Source: CAZKWG01 sp964615375 (GTDB taxonomy: Bacteria; Myxococcota_A; UBA796; CAZKWG01). From it: a DNA stretch of 64,000 nucleotides. Numbering within the stretch: position 1 is the stretch's first letter; each line of letters begins with the position of its first letter. The stretch covers positions 124,001 through 188,000 of the forward strand of contig CAZTOW010000003.1 of assembly GCA_964615375.1 (NCBI GenBank). Direction: 5' to 3'. The position numbers were made by a program, and so were the translations under genes. The notes under the pieces were generated by a model. That model was not told the DNA's origin. It saw nothing but the letters and a program-made list of their open reading frames with translations, and did no database searches. Positions 43,353 to 52,163 of the stretch are shown one piece after another.

Positions 43353-44161
43353 AGCAGCCCCTCCGCCAGCGCAGGCAGCGAGCGCCCCAGCGGCGCCTCC
43401 CAGCGCAGCGCGGCCAGCGGATCGGCCCGGGTCGGCCCGGCGTTCAGCACGATCACCGGGACCCCGCGCTCGGCGGCCCGGCGAGCGAAGCGGTAGCCGG
43501 AGAACACCGCGAGTGACGAGCCCGCCACCAGCAGGGCCTCCGCCTCCTCGAACAGGGCCCAGGCCCGCGCCAGGCGCTCGGGCGGCACGTTGTCCCCGAA
43601 GAAGACGACGTGTGGCTTCAGCACCCCGCCGCAGCCCGGACAGCCCGGCACCCGGAAGCCCTCGTCCGCCAGCAGCACGGCGTCACCGTCCGGCGCCTCC
43701 TCCTCCAGCGCCGCCGCCGCGCAGCCGGGGTTGAGCGACTCCAGCAGGAGTTGTACCTCGTCTCGGTGGTGCAGCGCGCCGCAGCCGAGGCAGATCACCT
43801 CCGAGAGCGCCCCGTGCAGCTCCACCACCCGCCGCGAGCCCGCCCGCCCGTGCAGCCCGTCCACGTTCTGCGTCAGCACCCCGCACAGCGCCCCCGCCGC
43901 CTCCAGCCGCGCCAGCGCCGCGTGCCCCGGGTTCGGCGCCGCGGCCCGGAAGCGGGGCCAGCCCACCGCGCTGCGCGCCCAGTACCTGCGACGCGCGGCC
44001 TCGGAGCTCAGGAACTCCCGGTGCTGCACCGGCCTGCGCGGCGCGCGCCCCGGGCTGCGGTAGTCCGGGATCCCCGACTCGGTGGAGCAGCCCGCCCCGG
44101 TCAGCGCGACCACGCGCCGACCGCGCAGCAGCTCGAGGGCGAGGGCGAGCTCAGGGTCCAT
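43328..44161 (-). CDS. Sir2-family NAD-dependent protein deacylase
   Basis: The 277-residue protein has the NAD-binding signature GAGCSTESGIPDYRS (22-36), TQNVDGLH (97-104), catalytic His116 in VVELHG and the zinc ligands CLGC (C124, C127) and CPGC (C174, C177). The zinc module has an insert of about 40 residues between Cys pairs. Later motifs GSSLAVFSGYRF and VLNAGPTRAD fit the cofactor-binding fold. The class is closest in look to eukaryotic-type class II (SIRT4-like) sirtuins with GAGCSTESGIPDYRS. It is the end gene downstream of a membrane glycosyltransferase gene on the same strand. Confidence 0.95.
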   Translation of the reverse strand: MDPELALALELLRGRRVVALTGAGCSTESGIPDYRSPGRAPRRPVQHREFLSSEAARRRYWARSAVGWPRFRAAAPNPGHAALARLEAAGALCGVLTQNVDGLHGRAGSRRVVELHGALSEVICLGCGALHHRDEVQLLLESLNPGCAAAALEEEAPDGDAVLLADEGFRVPGCPGCGGVLKPHVVFFGDNVPPERLARAWALFEEAEALLVAGSSLAVFSGYRFARRAAERGVPVIVLNAGPTRADPLAALRWEAPLGRSLPALAEGLLQNAQPSG

Positions 44162-44204
44162 GCCCCGGCCTATCGCGCCCTCGGGCGCCGAGGGAGAGGC
44201 CCGC

Positions 44205-45629
44205 TCACCACCAGTTCTCCACCGGGGCCGGCTCCCGCGCGGGGGTGAGCCCCTGCCAGCGCGCGTCCTCCCGCGCCAGCAGCAGCGCCCCGCCCGCCGG
44301 GACCCAGCCCGAGAACAGCGCCTGCTGGCTCGGCTCGGGCAGGAGCTTCAGGCGCGGAGACCACAGGGCCCAGGGGCAGCGGGCCGGATCGGGCGGCCCG
44401 ACGCGCATGTAGCGCCCCGCCGCGATCTCCTCGCGGAAGAGCGTGTCGGCGTACCAGTCGGGATCGCAGGGGGGCAGGAACCAGGCGAGCCCGGTCGGGT
44501 CCACCACCCGATCCCCCGCTCGGGCCAGGGCGTGGAGCTGGCGAAGATCGGCTACCAGCGGGGCGCGCGGGCTCTGGAGGGCGCGGGCGTGCTCAGCCAG
44601 CGGCGGGCTCCCGACCAGCGTCCCCAGGACCACCGCCCCCGCCGCCAGCCCTACCGCCCCCAGCGGGCTCCGCGCCAGCAGCCGCGCCCCCTGCCGCGCC
44701 GTCAGCGCCGCCAGCGGGGGCACCGGCAGGGCCAGCATGTAGGGCCAGGGGTGCGGGTGGGTCAGGATGGGGAGGGTCGCCAGCGCCGCGAAGGCGAGCA
44801 GGAGGGCGTCCGCGTCCTGGAGCGCGCGCCGCGCCGGATCCCGCATCAGCCCGAACAGGGCCGCCCCCAACGCCGACACACCGAGGACCAGCGCCCAGAG
44901 ATCCCGGGTGAGCCAGCCGCCCAGCGCGTCGAGCGGCCCCACCCGCGCCGCGCTCATCCCCAGCGCGGCGAAGTCGGCGTACACGGACCACAGCTCCCCG
45001 CCCAGGCCCAGCGCCGCCACCAGCGCCACCCAGCCCAGCGCCCCCGCCGCCGCCGCCCCCAGCGCCCGCCCCCGGCCGCCCGGCCGCGCCAGCAGCCCGA
45101 GCCCCAGCGCCCCGAGCCCGAGCATCGCTCCCTTGACCCCATGGACCCCGAGCCAGGCGCAGCAGAGCCCCAGGGCCCAGGGCGCCCGCGGCCCGCCTCG
45201 CAGCAGCGCCGTCGCCGCGCCCAGCAGGCCCAGCATCAGGGCCGCGTCATAGCGGAATTCCACGCCGCTTCCCGCCAGCGCCGCCGTAGAGAGCGCCAGC
45301 GCCAGCGCCGCCCCCGCCTGCCCCGGGCTCGGGGCCGCCGCCCGCACGAAGAGCGCCAGCGCCAGCAGCGTGGTGGACGCCGCCAGCAGCCGCGCCGCCA
45401 GCAGCACCTGGCCTGGATCCTCGATGATCCGCGCCAGCCCCCCGAGCAGCAGGGTCCAGGGCATCAGGAGCGCGGGCCGGGCCGGCTCGCCGTCCAGCAG
45501 CAGCGCCCCCGCCCGCAGCGCCAGCCCCTCGTCGAAATTGAGCGCGCGGACCGCGGCGATCCACAAGAAGAGCGCCGCCAGCCCGAGGCCGGCGGCGACA
45601 CCCGTGACGCGGAGCGCGCGTTCCGACAG
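44205..45629 (-). CDS. GT-C type membrane glycosyltransferase, probable CTG start
   Basis: A hydrophobic first helix (VAAGLGLAALFLWIAAV) precedes any standard start codon, and the frame is supported by CTG at 45629 with GGAGG six bases upstream (45636-45640); this gives 474 residues. The motif ALNFDEG just after helix one is the catalytic Asp-Glu of ArnT/PMT-like GT-C enzymes, which move a sugar from a polyprenyl carrier in the outer leaflet. About ten helices follow, then a soluble C-terminal domain with DPTGLAWFLPPCDPDWY. Donor and acceptor are unknown. It lies 39 bases after the MopE lipoprotein gene on the same strand. Confidence 0.82.
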   Translation of the reverse strand: MSERALRVTGVAAGLGLAALFLWIAAVRALNFDEGLALRAGALLLDGEPARPALLMPWTLLLGGLARIIEDPGQVLLAARLLAASTTLLALALFVRAAAPSPGQAGAALALALSTAALAGSGVEFRYDAALMLGLLGAATALLRGGPRAPWALGLCCAWLGVHGVKGAMLGLGALGLGLLARPGGRGRALGAAAAGALGWVALVAALGLGGELWSVYADFAALGMSAARVGPLDALGGWLTRDLWALVLGVSALGAALFGLMRDPARRALQDADALLLAFAALATLPILTHPHPWPYMLALPVPPLAALTARQGARLLARSPLGAVGLAAGAVVLGTLVGSPPLAEHARALQSPRAPLVADLRQLHALARAGDRVVDPTGLAWFLPPCDPDWYADTLFREEIAAGRYMRVGPPDPARCPWALWSPRLKLLPEPSQQALFSGWVPAGGALLLAREDARWQGLTPAREPAPVENWW

Positions 45630-45668
45630 CGGGGACCTCCTCCCGGGAGCATACCCCCGCTGAGGCGT

Positions 45669-47474
45669 TCAGGGTCCGCCCGCCACCAGGAAGGCCCTGC
45701 CCGCCTGCACCTCGCTCTCGTCGCCGCCGTCCGTGGCGGGCGCGCCCACCAGCATGTCCGGCCAGAGATCCCCCGTCAGGTCGCCGCCCAGCGAGACGTC
45801 GTAGATCCAGGTCGCGCCCTCCCGGTCGCCCTCGAAGGCCGCGTCCACCGTCTCCTCGTCCACCAGGAGCTGACCGCTCAGCGGCCCGTAGAGCATGCGC
45901 ACCGCGCTGTCCGGCCCGCCCGAGCCCTCCCAGGCCACCGCGAAGTCGCCGTAGCCGTCCAGGTCCACGTCGCCCACGCTGACCCGGCCGTAGAACAGCA
46001 CCGTCTCCCGCGAGCTGCCGATGCGGGCCGCCGCGTCGTCGTCGGTGATCGTCCCGTCGATGGGCCCGGAGAAGAGGTAGGCCGCCCCGATGTCGGCGTA
46101 GGTGGTCCCGTCGTAGGGCGCCATCGCCAGCAGGTCGTCGTAGCCGTCCCCGTCGGCGTCCCCCACGCTGTGGAGCTGGTCGCCGAGCTGCGCGCTGGCC
46201 TGCGTCCCCAGTACGAGGCCGGTGGCGTCCTCCACGTCCAGGTCCGCGCTCAGGGGCCCGCTGAAGGTGTAGAGCGCGCCCACCTTGGCGCTGCCCGAGA
46301 CCTCGGTGTAGCTGGCCCCCAGGGCGAGGTCGGGCTGCCCGTCGGCGTCGAAGTCCCCGCTGGCCAGGCCGCTGCCCACCGCGTCGTCGGCGTCGAGCCC
46401 CAGCACCCGGACGTCCGCGTCCTCCGCCGCCAGCTCGCCCGTGCGCGGGCCGAGGAAGACCAGGGCGCCGCCAGGCAGATCCTCGTAGCTGTACCCGACG
46501 CTGGCCACGACCAGGTCCGTCTCGCCATCCCCGCTGAGATCGGTGAACACGCTCTGGTCGACGCCCACCACCCTCCAGCGCTCGTCCCCCAGCACGGTGA
46601 TGTCCGCGCTCTCCAGATCCACCTCCCCGCTGAGCGGGCCCTGGTGGATCCAGACCGCGCCCTGGCCCAGCATGCCGTCCGGCTCCATGTAGTCCGCGGT
46701 CGTCACGTCGGCGTAGCCGTCGCCGTCCACGTCCCCCGCCGAGCCCACGCTCCACAGCAGGTTGAAGCTCTCCTGCGCGTCCATCTGGCGCAGGACGGCG
46801 TCGGCGGCGCTGAGATCTCGCGTCCCGGTGAGAGGACCCAACGCGAGGTAGGCGCCGCCGACGCCATCATTCGTCGTGTTCGAGGCGATGAGCGCGTCGC
46901 CGACCCCATCCCCGTTGACGTCGCCCGCATGCGCCACGCTCATGCCGGCCATGTCCCCGCGCGCCTCGCCGATGAAGACAGCGTCGGCCTCGTCGGCGAG
47001 GCTCGCCGCGCCCTCCCAGCGACAGAGGTCCACGGCAGGGTCGGCGTCGTCGCAGTCCCCGGCCGTGGCCACGGCCCCGTCGGGGGCCTCGCAGGCGGTG
47101 GTCGCGGTGGCGGGATCGCCGTAGCCGTCGCCGTCCGCGTCGGTGTACCAGACCTCGCCGCCGCTGGCGCCCTCGTCGGCCGAGCGGTCGCAGTCGTCGT
47201 CGAGCCCGTTGCACAGCTCCTCGGCGCCCGGGTGGACGGTGGCGTCCCCGTCGTCGCAGTCGGAGCCATCGGCGACGTGGCCCTCGGGGGCCTCGCAGGA
47301 CTCCTCGAGCTCGCCGGCGTCGCCGTAGCCGTCGCCGTCCGCGTCGGCGTACCAGGCCTCCTCGTCACAGTCCCCGTCAGGGAAGTCGATCTTCGAGGGA
47401 TCGCAGGCCAGGGCGGGGAGCAGCAGCGCGATGCGTGCGAAATTTCGATGCGTGAGAAGATTCGAGGTGCTCAT
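45669..47474 (-). CDS. MopE/FG-GAP repeat lipoprotein, tandem paralogue with Asp at +2
   Basis: ATG 47474 overlaps the stop of the upstream paralogue (ATGA), giving 601 residues. The signal ends in LPALAC, followed by DPSKIDFPDGDC, so the residue after the lipidated Cys is Asp. MopE-type units fill residues about 25-150 and FG-GAP repeats the rest (GDVNGDGVGDALIAS, GDADGDGYDDLLAMAP). The identical CDPSKIDFPDGDC start in the next gene shows recent duplication. In E. coli Asp at +2 holds lipoproteins in the inner membrane; whether that applies here is not known. Confidence 0.92.
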   Translation of the reverse strand: MSTSNLLTHRNFARIALLLPALACDPSKIDFPDGDCDEEAWYADADGDGYGDAGELEESCEAPEGHVADGSDCDDGDATVHPGAEELCNGLDDDCDRSADEGASGGEVWYTDADGDGYGDPATATTACEAPDGAVATAGDCDDADPAVDLCRWEGAASLADEADAVFIGEARGDMAGMSVAHAGDVNGDGVGDALIASNTTNDGVGGAYLALGPLTGTRDLSAADAVLRQMDAQESFNLLWSVGSAGDVDGDGYADVTTADYMEPDGMLGQGAVWIHQGPLSGEVDLESADITVLGDERWRVVGVDQSVFTDLSGDGETDLVVASVGYSYEDLPGGALVFLGPRTGELAAEDADVRVLGLDADDAVGSGLASGDFDADGQPDLALGASYTEVSGSAKVGALYTFSGPLSADLDVEDATGLVLGTQASAQLGDQLHSVGDADGDGYDDLLAMAPYDGTTYADIGAAYLFSGPIDGTITDDDAAARIGSSRETVLFYGRVSVGDVDLDGYGDFAVAWEGSGGPDSAVRMLYGPLSGQLLVDEETVDAAFEGDREGATWIYDVSLGGDLTGDLWPDMLVGAPATDGGDESEVQAGRAFLVAGGP

Positions 47475-49237
47475 GGGATCCCTCCATAGAGCAGGTGGGC
47501 GCGACCCGCCTGGGTGTCGGCGCTGGTCTCGCCGAGGGAGGCCGCGGCGCCGACCAGCAGATCGGGGACGCCGTCCGCGTTGACGTCGCCCTGGGCGTCC
47601 ACGTCCAGGATGAAGGAGGCGAGGATCGGATCGCCCAGCAGGCGCGGGACCTCGTCCGTGTCCAGGTCGACGGCGCCGGAGACCGGACCGTAGAGCGTGT
47701 AGGCGGCGCCCTGGAAGCTGTTGGCGACCCCGAGGCCCAGCACCAGATCGTCGCTCCCGTCCAGGTCCAGATCGGCGTGCGTGGACCGCATGTAGATGAA
47801 CGGGCTGCTGGCCTCGGTGGCCCGCAGCGTGGCGCGCGCGTCGTCCACGCTGAGCGCGCCGGTGAGCGGACCGGAGAAGAGCCAGGTCGCGCCCTCCGCG
47901 CCGTCCAGCCCGTCGGTGGCGTAGGGCGCCGTGGCGATGAGGTCCGCGTAGCCGTCCCCGTCCATGTCTCCCGCCTGCCCCAGCTCCTCGCCCAGGTGCC
48001 CGCTGTCGGCGTGGCCCGAGATGGCCACGTCGGCGTCGTCGAGGCTGATCGCGCCGAGGCCCAGGGGCCCCTGGAAGGCGTAGATCACGCCGCCGCCGGC
48101 GTTGCGCGCGCCAATCAGCAGATCCTCGACGCCGTCCCCGTCGATGTCCTCGTCCAGCAGCGCCGAGCCCGCCCCGTCCAGGCTGGACTCGCTGTAGATG
48201 CTCAGATCGGGCGTGTCCACCGCGCCGCTCAGCGGGCCTCGGAAGACGTGGACCTCGCCCGTCCACTCCCCGCCCCCGTTGTTGATCACGACCTGGGCGA
48301 CCATGTCCTGCGCGCCGTCCCCGTCGACGTCCATGCGCGTCATCTCGGCGCCCAGACAGCCGTCGGCCACGGTCCCGCTGATGACCGCGCTGGCCGCGGA
48401 CAGGTCGAGCTCGCCCTCCAGCGGCGTCTCCAGGACCCAGATCCGCCCGGCGTACCGCAGGTCGTCCACGTCGTGCATGTAGTCGCCGAAGCTCAGGTCG
48501 GGCTCCCCGTCGCCCGTCAGGTCCGCGCGCGCGTCCAGGCCGCGCATCAGCATGGGCAGCTCGGGCGCCTCGTCCCCCGCGCGCACGATGGCGTCGGCGG
48601 TAGAGAGGTTGCGCTCGCCGCTCAGCGGGCCCAGCACAACATAGGCGCCGCCCGTGCTGCCGTAGCTCTGGTTGGTCGTAGACACGATGTCGCCGAAGCC
48701 GTCGCCGTTCAGGTCGCCGGCGTGGTGGACCCGGTACCCGGCCATGTCCATGATCTGCTCGCCCACCAGCGTCGCGTCGAGCTCCTCGCGGAGCGGGGTG
48801 TCGCCCTCGTATCGGCAGATCGTGACGCTCGCGTCCGCGTCGTCGCAGTCGCCGCCCAGGGTCACGGCGTCCTCGGGGAGCTCGCAGCTCTCCTGCGGAT
48901 CCGAGCTGTCGCCGTAGCCGTCGCCGTCCACGTCGGTGTACCAGGTCTCGCCGCCCGCGCCCTCGTCCACCTCGCGGTCGCAGTCGTCGTCCAGCGCGTT
49001 GCAGCGCTCCTCGGCGTCCGGGTGGACGGCGTCGTCCGCGTCGTCGCAGTCGCCCGCGTCCTCGATCCAACCTGCGGGCGCCTCGCAGCTCGTGACGTGG
49101 CTCTCGACGTCACCGTAACCGTCCGCGTCCGCGTCCGCGTACCACACCGTCTCTTCACAGTCTCCGTCGGGGAAGTCGATCTTGGATGGGTCGCATGCGC
49201 AGAGCAGCGCCGCGGCCGCGGGAGTGAGTCTGTTCAT
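47471..49237 (-). CDS. MopE/FG-GAP repeat lipoprotein, tandem paralogue with Asp at +2
   Basis: ATG 49237 is preferred because AGGAGG (49244-49249) lies six bases upstream; the in-frame GTG at 49243 touches that site. The 588-residue product has the signal NRLTPAAAALLCAC followed by DPSKIDFPDGDC. MopE-type units (DCDDADDAVHPDAEERCN) lead into FG-GAP repeats (GDLNGDGFGDIVST, DIDGDGVEDLLIGA). It is the upstream partner of the duplicated pair. It begins 48 bases after the FecR-type gene, so the pair may be in the sigma-factor operon or a target of it. Confidence 0.92.
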   Translation of the reverse strand: MNRLTPAAAALLCACDPSKIDFPDGDCEETVWYADADADGYGDVESHVTSCEAPAGWIEDAGDCDDADDAVHPDAEERCNALDDDCDREVDEGAGGETWYTDVDGDGYGDSSDPQESCELPEDAVTLGGDCDDADASVTICRYEGDTPLREELDATLVGEQIMDMAGYRVHHAGDLNGDGFGDIVSTTNQSYGSTGGAYVVLGPLSGERNLSTADAIVRAGDEAPELPMLMRGLDARADLTGDGEPDLSFGDYMHDVDDLRYAGRIWVLETPLEGELDLSAASAVISGTVADGCLGAEMTRMDVDGDGAQDMVAQVVINNGGGEWTGEVHVFRGPLSGAVDTPDLSIYSESSLDGAGSALLDEDIDGDGVEDLLIGARNAGGGVIYAFQGPLGLGAISLDDADVAISGHADSGHLGEELGQAGDMDGDGYADLIATAPYATDGLDGAEGATWLFSGPLTGALSVDDARATLRATEASSPFIYMRSTHADLDLDGSDDLVLGLGVANSFQGAAYTLYGPVSGAVDLDTDEVPRLLGDPILASFILDVDAQGDVNADGVPDLLVGAAASLGETSADTQAGRAHLLYGGIP

Positions 49238-49285
49238 GAACACCTCCTGAGACCCATGTGGCGAGAGGGCTCGGGGGCTGATCGG

Positions 49286-50269
49286 TCAGTCGGGCAGATT
49301 GTCCAATCGGGCCTGCACCGCCGCGCGCTGGGCCTCGGTCAGATCCTGGGTCAGCGCCCGCTCGAGGGCGTCCCGAGCCCGCTCCGGCGCGCAGTCGGCC
49401 AGCAGCACGAGCGCCACCGGGTCCTCGTCCTCCGCCGTCAGCCGCTCCAGGTGGGGCAGAGCCCCCGCGCAGTCGCCCTGGGCCACGCGCAGGCGGGCGG
49501 CGACGGCGGCCAGCGCTCGCCAACGTGGGGGAGCCCCCTCGGAGAGCGCGGCCTCGGCCATGGCGAGGGCCTCGCGGTCGCGCTCCAGCAGGTCGAGCGC
49601 CTGCACCTGCACCAGGCGCAGCTCGTCCCGAACGGCCTCGTCGGCGTCCGCCCGCTGCATGCCGCGCTGCACCAGATCCAGCCAGAGGGAGGGGTCGGCG
49701 CCCGCGGTCTGGAGCTCGCGGGCGCGGGCCAGGGCGGCGGCGGCGCTGCGGGCGCAGTGGAGCTGCTGACCGGCGGTCAGGAAGCGCGTGGTGCCGTCCG
49801 AGCAGTTCACCGAGACCCGGCCGTGCTCCACGCTCACCTCGGTCCCCAGCGTGTCGCGGGAGACCTGGAACTGCGTGCCGACCACCAGCACCTCCGCCTC
49901 CGGCGTCTGCACGCGCACGTTCAGGCCCTGCCCCGGCGTGACCGCAAGGTGGATGGTGCCCTGCTCCCAGCGGATGACCGGATCCCGCGCCGTGCCGCTG
50001 GCCTGCCCGCGCCCCTGGAAGCGCAGCGCCACGTCCTCGCTCAGCGCGCGATCCTCCCAGACAGGCGCCTCCAGGCGCAGGTCCAGCAGATCCGGGCCGC
50101 GCAGGACCACCAGGGCCAGCGTCGCCAGGGCCGCGGCCAGCACCAGCACGGCGCGGGGGCCCCGGCGGGGCTGGCGGCGTCGGGCGCGCACCCGGGCCAG
50201 CGCGGCCTCATCGGGCTCGATCTCGGAGCGCAGCGCGCGGAGATCGTCTTCGTGGCTCCACGATCTCAC
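49286..50269 (-). CDS. FecR-domain protein, probable anti-sigma factor
   Basis: GTG 50269 follows GGAGG and overlaps the stop of the sigma-factor gene (GTGA). The 327 residues comprise a basic cytoplasmic N-terminus of about 40, one transmembrane helix (AVLVLAAALATLALVVL), a FecR-type beta domain at about 75-175 (GTIHLAVTPGQGLNVRV, VVGTQFQVSRD, VEHGRVSVN) and a helical, TPR-like C-terminus. FecR proteins sense an outer signal and hold or activate a partner sigma factor. The neighbouring sigma factor is the clear partner. Confidence 0.9.
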   Translation of the reverse strand: MRSWSHEDDLRALRSEIEPDEAALARVRARRRQPRRGPRAVLVLAAALATLALVVLRGPDLLDLRLEAPVWEDRALSEDVALRFQGRGQASGTARDPVIRWEQGTIHLAVTPGQGLNVRVQTPEAEVLVVGTQFQVSRDTLGTEVSVEHGRVSVNCSDGTTRFLTAGQQLHCARSAAAALARARELQTAGADPSLWLDLVQRGMQRADADEAVRDELRLVQVQALDLLERDREALAMAEAALSEGAPPRWRALAAVAARLRVAQGDCAGALPHLERLTAEDEDPVALVLLADCAPERARDALERALTQDLTEAQRAAVQARLDNLPD

Positions 50270-51036
50270 GGTTCACCTCCCGCGAGCGGCACCAGGCGCC
50301 CGGGCGTCGGCCCCTCGGGCGCCAGCCCCGCCTCCCGCGCCGCCGCCTCGAAGGCCGCGCGGGCCTGGGTGAGCTTGCGGTTGAGCGTGCCCACCGGCAT
50401 CCCGAGCTGCGCCGCCAGCTCCGCCCGGCTGAGCCCCTCGGCGTAGCAGAGCCAGAGCAGCTCCTGGTGCTCGGCCTTCAGCCTGCTCAGCACGCCGCGC
50501 ACCAGGGCGCTGCGCTCGGAGAGCTCGTAGCGGCGCTCGGGCCCTGCCCGGGGGTCGTCCTGCTCGGGGGCGAGGCCGGGGACCCAGCGGCGCAGGAAGG
50601 CGCGGCGGTGATAGGCGCGCACGGTGCGCCAGGTGATGGACCAGAGCCAGGCGCGGAAGCGGGCCGGATCGCCCAGCTTCCCGAGATCGGTGACCACGAC
50701 CATGAGCGCGTCGGAGGCGGCGTCCTCGGGGTGGACCCCCGGGCGGCAGAGCAGGCGGGTCCAGCGCAGCACGCTGTCCTGCCAGAGGTCCAGGAGGCGC
50801 TCCAGCGCGTCGCGGTCACCGGCCACGGCGGCGCGGATCCAGGCCTCTGAGGCATGGTCTCGGGCGACCCGCCGCAGCAGCGTCCCGCCGGGGCGCTCGC
50901 CCTCGGCCGCCGCCCGCGCCCGCTCCAGCACCGTGGCGGCGCCCTCCTCCAGGTCCATCCACGGCGGCGCCACCGCGCGCAGGACGGCGCGGGCCTCGTG
51001 GAGCGCGGACGGGGAGCTGGTCTCGACGAGGTGCAT
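50266..51036 (-). CDS. ECF-type RNA polymerase sigma factor
   Basis: ATG 51036 shares one base with the preceding stop (TGATG) and gives 256 residues. Region 2 (RLLDLWQDSVLRWTRLL, EDAASDALMVVVTDLGKL, FRAWLWSITWRTVRAYHRR) and region 4 (LSRLKAEHQELLWLCYAEGL, ELAAQLGMPVGTLNRKL) are clear. An extra N-terminal part of about 70 residues precedes region 2, longer than in ordinary ECF factors. The gene is placed between a secreted protein gene and its FecR-type partner with overlapping ends on both sides. Its target promoters are unknown; the MopE genes downstream are candidates. Confidence 0.92.
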   Translation of the reverse strand: MHLVETSSPSALHEARAVLRAVAPPWMDLEEGAATVLERARAAAEGERPGGTLLRRVARDHASEAWIRAAVAGDRDALERLLDLWQDSVLRWTRLLCRPGVHPEDAASDALMVVVTDLGKLGDPARFRAWLWSITWRTVRAYHRRAFLRRWVPGLAPEQDDPRAGPERRYELSERSALVRGVLSRLKAEHQELLWLCYAEGLSRAELAAQLGMPVGTLNRKLTQARAAFEAAAREAGLAPEGPTPGRLVPLAGGEP

Positions 51037-52154
51037 CAAGGAGAGCGTGGCCGCTCCGCGAAAAGCTGATCACCCGTCGCCCCCAGCAGCGAGAAGCCCG
51101 CCGACACGGACCAGGCGGCGAGCTCCCCCCAGCGCTCCTCGCCCACCCACAGCTGCGTCTCGCGCAGGTCGCGGGCCAGGGCCACGCTCGCGCAGAGCCG
51201 GACCCCCTGGCCCACCTGCGGCTCCAGCCGGCCCTCCAGCCAGAGCGCGGGACTGAGCTCCACCTCCACGTCCACGCCGGACTGCGCGTACACGCGCCGC
51301 GCCAGCGCCCCGCCCGCCCCCAGCGCGCCCAGCGGCCGGGGCGACCACCACAGGCCCGCCTGCCCCACCGTCGCGCTCACGGCGCGGCCCTCGCCCAGGG
51401 CCTCCAGATCGGCCTCGCCCAGGATCTGCGCCCGCGCCCCCGCCCGCATCGCCCCTCGCCCGAGGCCCGCCCCCACCACCGGGCCCACTGCCGGCCCCAG
51501 CTCGGCCCGCCGCAGCCCCATCGCCCCCGCCTCCAGCCAGCCGTGGACGGCGGGATCCGGCTCGGGCGGGGCGAGCTCGGGCGGGGCGGGCTCGGGGAGC
51601 TCCACCACCACCGGCGCGGGCGGGAGCTCCACCACCACCGGCGCGGGCGGGGGCGGCGCGGGCGGGGGCGCTGGCTCCGGCGCGGGCGGGAGCTCCACCA
51701 CCACCGGCGCGGGCGGGACCGGGATCTGGGGCCGGGTCGCGCGGGGCGGCGGCGCGGGGCGCGGCGCGGGCGAGGGGGATGACACCACGGGCGGCGTCAC
51801 GGGCGGTGTCACCTTCTTCGGGGGCGGCGGCAGGGCCGGGCCGACCAGCTCCCAGCCCAGCCCCGCCACGGGGCGGTCCAGGCTGGAGAGCAGCAGGGCG
51901 AGGTCCACGCGCGCCTCGGCGTCCCGCGGGGCGCGCACGGCGGTCACGGTCTGGCCCGAGCGCAGCACCCAGCGATCCCCGCTCACCTGCACCGTCCAGT
52001 CCGAGGGCTGACCGGGCGCGGCGAGGTGAATGCCCGCCTCGGCCAGCGGCCCCACCCAGGCCTCCCGAGGCTCACCCGCGGGGAGGGCCAGGGTGGCGGC
52101 GCGGGCGGCCCCGAGGCTCAGCAGCGCGATCAGCGGGGTGGGCCAGCGCCTCAT
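51036..52154 (-). CDS. Secreted proline-rich protein with possible beta-barrel C-terminus
   Basis: ATG 52154 lies 9 bases after the VWA gene and gives 372 residues with a signal peptide (LIALLSLGAARAATLAL). Residues about 30-105 are a small globular part. A Pro-rich stretch at about 110-205 contains four copies of PAPVVVELP, an obvious internal repeat. The C-terminal 165 residues (GWLEAGAMGLRRAELGPAVG to FAERPRSP) alternate Gly, aromatic and charged residues, suggesting outer-membrane strands. A link across the periplasm is plausible. The gene is coupled to the sigma factor by TGATG. Confidence 0.82.
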   Translation of the reverse strand: MRRWPTPLIALLSLGAARAATLALPAGEPREAWVGPLAEAGIHLAAPGQPSDWTVQVSGDRWVLRSGQTVTAVRAPRDAEARVDLALLLSSLDRPVAGLGWELVGPALPPPPKKVTPPVTPPVVSSPSPAPRPAPPPRATRPQIPVPPAPVVVELPPAPEPAPPPAPPPPAPVVVELPPAPVVVELPEPAPPELAPPEPDPAVHGWLEAGAMGLRRAELGPAVGPVVGAGLGRGAMRAGARAQILGEADLEALGEGRAVSATVGQAGLWWSPRPLGALGAGGALARRVYAQSGVDVEVELSPALWLEGRLEPQVGQGVRLCASVALARDLRETQLWVGEERWGELAAWSVSAGFSLLGATGDQLFAERPRSP

Positions 52155-52163
52155 CCGCCCGCC

